Shown: positions 42,814 through 53,755 of the stretch, piece by piece
How the letters are laid out: each line of letters starts with the position of its first letter
Position numbering within the stretch: position 1 is the stretch's first letter
NCBI GenBank assembly: GCA_003971905.1
Contig: RSEE01000002.1
Span: 1,240,001-1,304,000 of the forward strand
From: Moniliella sp. 'wahieum'
Taxonomy: Eukaryota; Basidiomycota; Moniliellomycetes; Moniliellales; Moniliellaceae
Length of the DNA: 64,000 nucleotides
Reading direction: 5' to 3'
Notes under the pieces: model-generated
The model's input: the letters and a program-made list of their open reading frames with translations, nothing else
Told to the model about the DNA's origin: nothing
The model's database searches: none
Program-made: the position numbers and the translations under genes

Positions 42814-45800
42814 ATGTCTGTCCTGACGCGGGGCTACCGAAGGCCGTCCGCAGCGCCCCGTCGGCTGACCTGCTGGATGCGCCCGAGCCCAGCTTTGCGT
42901 TCGACATCGACACGCTGCGCAGCTACCTTGTCTCCATTCTGCCCCCCTTCTCAATGCCCAGGTTTCTGCCCTCGAAGCCTCTTTTTGCCCCACCCCCACC
43001 ACCTGGTCCGCCGCCCGCGGCCTCGATTCCGACTCCTTCGCCCCCCTTCGTCCCCCCTCTCGCCGCGCCCCCCAACGGCGACGCCGAGCTTGCTGCAAGC
43101 AGCGACCGCCCAAGCTGGCACGATATAGCGGCCACCTTTGCTCGCGAGCCCAGCATTCCTGTCATATACATCAACCAGCTCCGCAAACAGAGCCCTGATG
43201 CCGACAGTGACCCCAGTGCGTTCTTCCCTCCCTCCCCCCCCCGCTACACCGTCGTACGTCGTGACTGACTGTCATTCTCTATGCAGGCGACCCGTGCGCG
43301 TTTATACAATCACGACCGAGGTGGCGTACAACAATCAACTCGTCGCCAGCATTGCGCTCATCAAGCGCGTCCCCTTCCTTGAGGCCGATGTGCCTCTCTC
43401 GCAGCAGATCTACATCTTCTCCCTCTTTGGCCCGGCCAACGCTCTTGGTCTGCCTGCCGATGACAAGCGCGAGACCCTCGGCGACCGAACAGGCAAGGTC
43501 AACAACGAGAGCAAAGGGCTCCGTGAGACGCCTTTTGAGGCACTGCATAGTGTTGTCCACAATGTGATGGCCCCTGGTTTGACGCCTACGTCAACAGAAG
43601 CGCCGATGCTGCCTCGGACCTTACTGTCACCGCTCCGGGCGCTGGAAGCGTGCTCAAGGGCAAGGAGAACGACGCCCGTCTGGGGATTCCGATGACAAAA
43701 AAGAAGTTTGCTGAGCTCGAGGTCTCTTTTGCACCTCCAGCAGAATGTCGAGATCCCCGAGATCCACCTCAACGTGCACCCCGTCGTACGTCAAACCGTA
43801 GAGCGCTGCCAGGCCGAGGACCGTCGTATCACAGTCGATGCGATTGAGCCACCATCGATGCTGCAAGACTACCTTCCTCAATCGCCTTCAAGCCGACGTC
43901 AATGGCTGGGTCAAGGAGATCCAGACGGTCACCAAGTTGGACCGAGACCCCGCTACGGGCACGGCATCCCAAGAGGTCAACTTTTGGCTCTCGATGGAAA
44001 AGGCACAGGAGCAGATTGAGAATCAGTTGCGTTCAGCACCTGTCGTGCTCACGCTCGATATCTCCGCAGTGCGAAGCGCTACCACGCCACCACCTCTTTC
44101 CTCGCCGACACGGGACTGAAGGAGTGCGCAGAGCGCACTCATCTCTTCAACCTGTTGATGCGCGACTTTCCCATCAACGATCTTCTTTCAGCCACCGACC
44201 TGGACCGGGCTGCCGATGCGCTGCTCGCTGTCTTTTCCCATTGAACAAGAAGCTCCGCATCAGTCCGTATCCGGTCAAGAAGGCGCTTTCCCTTGTCGAT
44301 GCCATCTCGCGCGACTTGAATGACACTCTGATCAACATCCTTGGTCCCTTGCGGATCATGTACATGGAGTATGAGCGGTTTACTCTACTCTCGAATCCGC
44401 CTCGCGCGTATTTCTCGCCTGGGATGAGGGCCACAAAGAGTTTGTCTCGACAGGTCGCGAAGTGATCAAAAAGCGCGGCGAAAAGTTCTTGCCCATCAAG
44501 GTCAACCCGGTACATTTGCAGCTGCGCAACCGGCTGTCGTATCTTGCTACCTTTCGCAAGACGCACGAACAGCTTCGTATCATGGTCTCTTCCGGTAAGG
44601 CAATGAGCCTGGCCAGTACGGCGGCGGTGAGTGCAGAGACGCAACAACAACCCTTGCTGGCAGCAAGATGATGGATGCGATCAATGCGGCGTACGACTCG
44701 GTCAAGGCGATCGACGTGCTGGATGTGAGCTTGGAAGGTGCCGAAATTTGGGCGTCGGCTGAACTGGCGTACAACGAACGGGTTGCACGGGTGGAGAACA
44801 GCTTGATGCGCGACTGCGCGACCTGCTGGGTCAGGCCAAGACAGCGCGGGACATGCTGCGGGTCCTGTCGCAGTTCAACACGCTCTTTGTTCGACCCAAG
44901 GTGCGCGGTGCGGTGCAAGAGTACCAGCAGCAGCTTCTGCACAGTGTCAAGGCCGATATCCAGGGCCTGCACGACAAGTTTAAGCGGCAGTACCAAAACA
45001 GCGAGGCTCACCACATGAGCCAGCTGCGCGACCTGCCCAACATTGCCGGCGCCATCATCTGGACTCGTCAGATCGATAACCAGCTCAAGGTGTACATGCA
45101 CCGTGTGGAGGATGTGCTGGGCCGCGGATGGGAGGACTATGCCGAGGGGCAGAAGCTCAAGAACGAATCGGATGGCTTCCGCCGCAAGCTTGACCCGGCC
45201 CCGCTGCTGCAAGCGTGGCTGCGCGACATCCAACGGCGTGACTTGAACGTCACGGGGCGCATGTTTGCCATTACCTTTACCCGCTCCACTGGGGTTTACA
45301 CACTCAGCGTCAACTTTGACCGCAGGTCATCACGCTGTTCAAAGAGGTGCGCAACCTCTTGCTCAAATCCCGACGCCCACCATCCCGTTTGCTGTGCAGA
45401 ACGTGGCGCGGGATGCGCGGCGGATTTACCCCCATGCGGTCAGCTTGACCGAGACGGTCCGCACCTACAAACCAGAACAACCTGGTTGCCAAACACCCCA
45501 AAATCAAGTGTCTCCTCGCCCAGCTGCAGACCGACGTCAATACCCTCATCTCCCAGGGCTTTAGCTCGCGCTGGGAAAACCTCAAGTCGGACGACAGTTC
45601 GGGTCGGGGCGCGCACTACCTCCCTGGCACCGCCGGCCAACACATGGCCGCGCAGGAACACAAGACGGTCGCCTACGTCCGCTCCTTTGCTAGTGCCGTG
45701 TCCCTGTACCAGACCGTGCGGCCGAGGTGATCGCGATGCAGGAGCAGATGGAGCAGTTGGTGGAGGAGTGAGTTGATGTCTGCCCTTACTCCTACACCGA

Positions 45801-48800
45801 GTTTGCCTCCCGGCTGAACAAGATCCAAACCACGGTGGACCAACTCAACTTGGAAGGCTACCCCAACCTGGACGAGTGGACGGCGCAGATTGATGCAGCT
45901 ACCGAACAGCCCTGATCGAGCGGTCAAGGCAATCATCCAGGTCTGGTGCCAAGAGTTTGTCAAGGAGCTCTTCCTCCCGTCCTCAGCCTAAAAAACAGCA
46001 GAATGAGGTACGTCTTCTCTCTTCTCCGTTTTTGCCCCTTGGCCCTTGCGCCCTGCTAGGAAGTTAGACGCTAACCCTCTCTCCTTAGGCTGAACAGACA
46101 TCGCAGGACACGGTCGATTTGCCCGTGGTCACCCACGAAGTGAGAATCCAGAATCACGTCATTTATCTTGACCCACACTGGAGCACTCGCGCGCCGATTG
46201 GATCCAACGCTTGCAAGGTGTGATTGCCAACATCTGCTCCTGCCGCGTGTGCGGAGTGCGCGCTACGAACTGGGTTTCCAGTACTCGGGCCAAGACGAGA
46301 AGGAAAGCACGTTTCCTCGCTCCTGACCAAGTTGCCGCCGGGCACGCTGGAGCTGCCCATTGCACTGGTCGAGGGCCAGCTACAAAAGTTGACCCAGTAT
46401 GTTGGTAAGTGGCTCCAGTTCCAGTCGTTGTGGGACTTGGAGGCGGAGAGGGTGTTTGACTCGTTGGGGGACGACTTGGCGAAATGGCAAGCGCTCCTGG
46501 CCGACATTCGCAAGACACGTTCCACCTTTGACAACAGCGAGACCCAGCGCTCGTTTGGTATTGCTGTGGTGGACTATGAACAGGTCCAGTCGCGCGTCAA
46601 CTCCAAGTACGATGCGTGGCAACGCGACATTCTCAATCGGTTTGGCAGCAAACTCGGCGCAGCCATGTCGGAGATGTACGCCAAGATCTCCAAGGCCCGC
46701 TTGGATCTGGAACAGCACTCGATCGAGTCGAGCACCACGGCGGCGACGGTAACGTTTATCACGTTGGTCCAGGACCTGAAGCGCAACGTCAAGAAGTGGG
46801 CGCCGCAAATTGAGATTTTCTCGACGGGTCAAAAGACGTTGGAGCGACAGCGCTACATGTTCCCGAGCGATTGGCTCTACATTGACCAGATCGAAGGCGA
46901 GTGGAGCGCGTTCAACGAGATTCTCAAACGCAAGAACGCCTCGATTCAGGACCAGCTGCCTGGTCTGCAGGCCAAAATGTCGGCCCAAGACCAGATCTTG
47001 CGCGAAAAGATCACCACCATCACTGCCGATTGGGAACAGAACAAACCCATCCAGGGGCGCATCCAACCGGAAGACGCACTGGCTGCCATTGCTAGCTTTG
47101 ATTCGCGTCTCAGCAATTGAGCGATGAACGGGACCTGATGGCGCGGGCCAAGAATCGCTCGAGCTGACCATCGTCCCGATGACCGCCTGGACCGATTCAG
47201 GAGGAGCTGGCGGACCTCAAGGGCGTCTGGACCGCGCTCTCCGGGACCTGGGGGCAGATCAACGAGCTGCGCGAAATTCACTGGGCCAATGTCCAGACCC
47301 GCAAGATTCGCCAACGCCTCGATGGCTTGATCAACCAGATGAAGGAATTGCCCAGTCGCATGCGGCAGTACGCTGCGTTTGAGTACATGCAAGAGCAACT
47401 GCGTTCCCTGCTCAAGGCCAACATGTTGGTGCAGGATCTCAAGAGCGAGGCGATGCGGGAGCGTCATTGGCGTTCGCTCTACAAGCAGCTCAAGATCACC
47501 CAGCTCTACACCCCTTCCTCGGTCACCTTGGGCACCGTTTGGGATCTGGACCTGAAGCGCAACGAATCGGTGGTCAAGAGTGTCTTGGCGTCGCCCAGGG
47601 AGAACTGGCGTTGGAGGATACATTAAGCAGGTTCGCGAAACCTGGACCAACTACCCGCTGGAACTGGTCAACTATCAGAACAAGTGCCGTCTGATCCGCG
47701 GCTGGGACAACCTGTTCCAACTCGCCTCGGACAACCACAATGCGCTCAAGGCCATGTCCATGTCGCCGCACTACAAGGTATTTGAGGAAGACGCCAAGAT
47801 CTGGGAAGATCGGCTGTCCAAGGTCCTCGTCTTGTTTGACACGTGGATCGACGTGCAACGCCAGTGGGTCTACCTCGAGGGCATCTTTACCGGCAGTGCC
47901 GAAATTCGTCACATCTTGCCCATCGAAAGCTCCCGGTTCCAAAACATCAACTCGGAGTTTTTGGCCGTGATGAAAAAGGTGTACAAAGCCCCCTTTGTCC
48001 TCGAGGTGCTCAACATCCCCCAGGTTCAAAAGAGTCTCGACCGTCTGGCCGACCTGCTGGGCAAGATCCAAAAGGCGTTGGGCGAGTACCTGGAACGCGA
48101 GCGCGCCAGCTTCCCCCGTTTCTACTTTGTCGGTGACGAGGATTTGTGGAAATTATTGGCAACAGCAAGGATGTCCACCGCGTGCTCAAGCACCTCAAGA
48201 AGATGTTTGCCGGCGTGGCGACGATTGAGGTGGACGAGGAAGCGACACAGCTGCGGGGCATGACCAGTCGCGAGGGCGAAGTGGTCGCGTTCCATCAACC
48301 GATCGTGCTCAAAGACTTTACCAAGGTGAACGATTGGTTGGCGGCGATTGAGAATATGATGCGCGTCTCGCTGGCGCACAAGCTCCATGATGCCTATGCC
48401 GACCTCAAGTCTTTCTACGGCGCCAAGGAGGCCTGTCGCTTGACAAGTTCCTCGCCTGGATCGATACGTACCCCGCTCAGCTGGTCGTGCTGACCACCCA
48501 GATCATCTGGACCACGTTGGTGGAACAAGGTCTGAAAGTAGGCGACCTGTCGGACGCGCTCAATATTGTCCTACGTGGACTCGATATGCTTGCCGATACC
48601 GTCTTGACGGACGTGCCTTTGCTCCAGCGACGCAAGTGCGAGCACCTGATCACCGAACTTGTTCACCAACGCGACGTGATTCGCCTTCCAAACGCAAGAC
48701 ATCAAGTCCGAGACCGACTTTGCGTGGCTCTATCATATGCGGTTCTACTTTGACGCGGCGGTGGAGGACCCGTTGGACCGGCTCAAGATCCACATGGCTC

Positions 48801-51800
48801 AAGCTGTCTTCCCGTACGGATGGGAGTACTTGGGTGTGCCCGACCGGCTGGTGCAGACACCGTTGACGGATCGTTGTTACCTCACCCTAACCCAGGCCCT
48901 GAACCAGCAGTTGGGTGGGGCACCGTTCGGGCCTGCCGGGACAGGCAAGACCGAGTCGGTGAAAGCTATGGGCGTGCAACTTGGCATGTTTGTCCTTGTC
49001 TTTGTTGCGACGAGACGTTTGATTTCCAGGCCATGGGCCGGATCTTTGTTGGTCTTTGCCGCGTGGGTGCGTGGGGCTGCTTCGACGAGTTTAATCGGTT
49101 GGAAGAGCGGATTCTGTCGGCCGTATCGCAGCAAGTACAGGCCATCCAGGCCGGGCTGGCCACGGCAGCCTCCAAACCCGATACAGAGATTGAACTGGTT
49201 GGCAAGAGCGTGCAGATCAACCCGCGTACCGGCATCTTTATCACCACCAACCCGACCTATGCGGGCGGTCCAACTTGCCGGACAATCTCAAGCTGTTCAG
49301 GCCAATGGCCATGACGCAGCCCGACCGCGAGTTGATTGCACAGGTGATGCTCTTCTCCCAAGGGTTCCGCACCGCCGAGGTCCTGGCGTAAAATTGTCCC
49401 CTTCTTCAATCTCTGTCTTGAGCAGCTCAGCCCCCAGCCCCACTACGACTTTGGCCTGCGTGCACTCAAGTCGGTCTTGGTGAGCGCTGGCCAACTCAAG
49501 CGCGAGCGGCTCTTGCTCAGCCCAGCGCACCAGGACATGGCACAGTCGGAGCAGGAACTGCTCATTCAGAGCGTTTACGAGACGATCGTGCCCAAGCTGG
49601 TGGCGGAAGATGTGCCGCTGCTCACGTCGCTCTTGTCGGATGTGTTCCCCAATGTGGAGTACAACCCGATGGCGTGGAAAAAATGAAGGAGCACATCTCG
49701 GCCGTCTGTGCCGAGCAGAATTTGGTCAACAAGGGTCTCTGGCTCGACAAGGTGATCCAGTTGTACCTCATTCAAAAGATCTCTCATGGTCTCATGCTCG
49801 TTGGGCCATCAGGCACCGGCAAGTCCACCGCCTGGCGTGTCTTGCTGGCTGCACTGGAAAAGATGGAAGGCGTGGAGGGCGTGTCGTACGTGATCGACCC
49901 CAAGGCCATGTCGAAAGATGCCCTGTACGGTACGCTCGACCAAACGACCCGCGAGTGGACTGATGGTCTCTTCACCCACATCCTGCGTAAGATTGTCGAC
50001 AACGTTCGTGGCGAGAGCACCAAGCGCCACTGGATCATCTTTGATGGCGATGTGGACCCCGAGTGGGTCGAGAACCTCAACTCGTACGTCTCTTTCCTCA
50101 TCCGCTTTGCATATGAGCGTCGACGTTGTAAGGATGCTAACCATGTTTGGAATGTGTGTGTGCGTGTGTGTAGGGTACTGGACGACAACAAGCTCTTGAC
50201 GCTGCCCAATGGTGAACGCTTGAACTTGCCTCCCAACGTCAAAATCATCTTTGAGGTGGAGCATCTGAAGTACGCCACCTTGGCTACCGTTTCCCGGTGT
50301 GGCATGATTTGGTTCAGTGATGATATTGTTCAGTCCAACATGCTGTACCACCACTATCTCTCCAACCTGCGCTCAATGGTCCTGGGCACGGATGATGATG
50401 ATGGGCTGGGCTTGGCGAAGCTTAAGAAGGCCCCGATGACGATGCGAACGTGTCGCCCGAATTGATCAACCAGCGAATTGTGGCCGACGTACTCGCTCCG
50501 TACTTTAGCGACGATGGGCTGGTCAACCGCGCACTCGAATTCGCCAAGACAACATGGCATATTATGGACTTTACCACGGCGCGTGCGCTACGACCCTCTT
50601 CAGTCTGCTCAACAAGTCGGTGCGCAACATCCAGGCGTACAACCAAGACCACATTGACTTCCCGCTCACCGCCGAGCAGATCGAAAGCTACATGGTCAAA
50701 CGCTGGTTATTGCGCTGGTTTGGTCCTTTAGCGGCGATTCGAAATTGGGGGTGCGGGCCCAGCTGGGTGACTTTATCTCGCGTCAAGCCGGGGTGGACTT
50801 GCCCCCGCTCGGCCCAACGGTTCCTTGATCGACTACGACGTGCAGATCAATGGGGCAGACTGGTTCCCGTGGCAGAGCAGAGTACCAACGATCGACATTG
50901 AGACCAGCGCGGTCTTGTCGTCAGACATTGTTATTCCCACCATGGACACGGTGCGACACGAGGAGGTGCTATACTCGTGGCTGTCGGAGCACAAGCCATG
51001 CTGCTCTGTGGCCCACCCGGGTCGGGAAAGACGATGACGTTGTTCAGTGCGCTGCGCAAGTTGACCGACATGGAGGTTGTCGGTCTCAACTTCTCTTCGG
51101 CGACCACACCCGAGCTGATCCTCAAGACGTTCGAGCAGTACTGCGAGTACCACAAGACGTCCAATGGCGTTTTCTTGTCGCCCCAGCAGATTGGGCGGTG
51201 GATCGTGGTGTTCTGCGATGAGATCAATTTGCCGGCACTCGACAAGTACGGGACGCAACGCGTCATCTCCTTCTTGCGTCAACTTGTCGAGTCGGGCGGA
51301 TTCTGGCGCGCATCGGACAAGGCATGGGTGCAACTGGAACGCATCCAGTTTGTCGGGGCGTGCAACCCCCCTACGGACCCGGGACGTGTGCCGTTGAGCC
51401 ACCGCTTCCTCCGTCATGCGCCGCTCGTCATGGTGGACTACCCGGGCGAGGTGTCGCTCAACCAGATTTACCAGACGTTCAACCGTGCGATGCTCAAGGT
51501 GGTACCTACGCTGCGCGGCTACGCCGAACCCATCACGGCGGCCATGGTTGACTTTTACCTTGCCTCCCAGCACGAGTTTACGCCAGACCGTCAAGCCCAC
51601 TATGTTTATTCGCCTCGTGAGCTCACGCGGTGGATGCGCGGGGTGTATGCTGCGATCCAACCGCTCGAGTCGTTGAGCCTCGAGGGCCTGGTGCGCATTT
51701 GGGCGCACGAGGGCTTGCGTCTGTTCCAGGACCGGTTGGTGACGGAGGAGGAGCGGCGCTGGACAGACGAGAAGATTGATGCCGTGGCGCTTCAGCACTT

Positions 51801-52512
51801 CCCCACCATTCAACGTGAGGACGCGCTGGAGCGACCGATCCTCTTTAGCCCCTGGATGTCCAAGCACTCGGTTTCCGTCTCGCGCGATGCGTTGCGGAAC
51901 TATGTCAGTGCGCGTCTGCGCCAGTTTGCCGAGGAGGAGCTGGACACGAACTTGGTCCTGTTTGATGGTGTCCTGGACTTGGCTTGCAGCGTGCCGCATC
52001 CTGCGCCAACGGCAGGGCCATGTGCTGATGCTGGGTCTGTCGGGAAGTGGACGGACGACGCTGTCGCGCTTTGTGGCCTGGATCAATGGTCTGAGCATCT
52101 TCCAGATCGCGCCGTCGCACAAGTACGGCATGGCCGAGTTTGACGATGATCTGCGTGAAGTGCTCAAGCGCGTGGGATGCAATGGCGAAAAAGTCAACTT
52201 TATCATTGACGAGTCCCAAGTCAAGGATCCGGCGCAGCTGGAACGGATGAACACGCTCTTGGCCAACAACGAGGTGCCGGCCTGTTTGAAGGCGACAATG
52301 CGGCGGCACTGTTGACGGCATGCAAGGACGGAGCGCAGCGGGACGGCTTGATGCTCGACTCGCCCGAAGAACTGCTCAAGTGGTTCTCGAGTGAAATCTC
52401 CAAGAACCTCCATGTCACCTTCACCATGAACCCACCGTCGGCAGGAATGGGCTCGCGGGCCGCCGCGTCGCCGGCGCTGTTCAACCGCTGCACGCTGCTC
52501 TACTGCTGGTAG
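42814..52512 (+). CDS. DYN1: Cytoplasmic dynein heavy chain, N-terminal half (tail, linker, AAA1-AAA4), naturally ending after AAA4
   Basis: Dynein heavy chain moves cargo to microtubule minus ends and positions nuclei. The tail includes [47 protein letters not shown] and [14 protein letters not shown]-like blocks, followed by linker segments ([29 protein letters not shown]). Motor P-loops: AAA1 [10 protein letters not shown] at 48929-48958 with CFDEFN; AAA2 GPSGTGKS at 49803-49826; AAA3 GPPGSGKT at 51010-51033 with VFCDEIN; AAA4 GLSGSGRTT at 52034-52060 with FIIDES. The last residues are [14 protein letters not shown] and a TAG; in a complete heavy chain the stalk, AAA5, AAA6 and C-terminal domain follow. 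Introns: about 43216-43286, 46008-46088 and 50084-50173. Many single-base frame breaks (about 30), dense near 47080-47200. About 3,150 aa. Confidence 0.95.
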
Positions 52513-53755
52513 TTGGTTCGCTCCTCCGCCGCTCCTTCGTGTGCCGAAGGGGGGGGTGACGAATGCGGCGCTGCGGATAGGATGCGGATCAAGGGGACCA
52601 TGTTTGATGTGCTCCGTTCTTCCTTCTTCTTCGTTTTGTCTTGAGATGCGTAAAGCAATTGTGTTTATGATGATTTGATTGCGTTGTTGGAGTTGGTTGC
52701 GTTAAATAGAGGTGAGCAAGTATTAAGGTTACGCCCTGTCACGCGTCACGTCCGATCTCAGAGGATCCTACGGCCTACCGCCGCTCCACCTTAAAATCCT
52801 TGGCATAGCTAGTACTCCTACTACACTATGAATGTCGTGAAGAGAAACAAAGACTCCAATCGCATGTGAGAGACCAGAGGGGTTACGACGTGGAAGGGTC
52901 GATGATCGCTTGCCTATATACATATTTCACATGCCATCTTCATCTCTTCACAACACAAAGCACAATAAAAGGTGTTATATGCACGCTCCCCTTGGGAACT
53001 GGGAGCGTAAAAGGCACCAAGCATGGAGGCAACTATATATCATCGTATGCTCAATATGTATTAGAACTCGTATTGGCGGAAACACATGTATGAGAACAGT
53101 ATACGGACGACGCCCCGAGAAGGCACAAATGATTATCGAGATCATCGGCTGTCTTTTCTTCTTATAAATAGTGTAGGTGAAACTGGTGAAAGGTCAGGGA
53201 GTGGTATAGCCCTGACAAACCTCTGATCTGTTGGGGAGCGAAGTGGTGTTCAAGTTCAATAGGCCGCGCCCAACCAACGCAGCCTCAGGAGCACTTTTTT
53301 CATATCTCCATTCTATATGGGGATGCACCGCACAGGGGGTGTCTTCGTTGCAATTAAGGCAGCGCAGCCACCCTTTTTTCCCCCATAGCGTATACATAGA
53401 CCACAAGGTAGAGTGCATCACAGTGGCGCAGTCCATGAGAACAGGAGCGTTCTGGGCAGTACTAACGAGACGCGACGGCTTCATATAAGACCAATTCATA
53501 TACACGGCTCTGGCATCCTCCCAACCCAGACGCTGTCTCCACCTCGTTCTATTCCCCTCCCCCACCACTTTCAACTCTCCGAATCGTGCATCTCCACCTC
53601 CTTACTAGGGAGATACCAACGACCCAGCTACTGATATTGCCTTGTTCCAGGCCAACACCTTCTCCAGCGACGCTGCCCTTTTGAGAACTTCCCGCCAGTC
53701 GATACGGCGAGAGATCATTGGAGCCGCGGTCAATCAACAATTGTGGAAAGTAAGA
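52513..53755. other. Intergenic, no dynein C-terminal sequence
   Basis: 1.2 kb, visibly AT-richer than the dynein gene. None of the three plus frames contains stalk, AAA5, AAA6 or dynein C-terminal motifs, so the heavy chain really ends at 52512 in this locus. It contains the upstream part of the first Rom2-like gene, whose true start is uncertain. Confidence 0.6.

Noticed and set aside
42814-52512. Dynein end at 52512 as an error-induced truncation
   Set aside because: All three plus frames downstream were read for over 1 kb and hold no stalk or AAA5 motif; a single frame error cannot remove about 1,200 codons.
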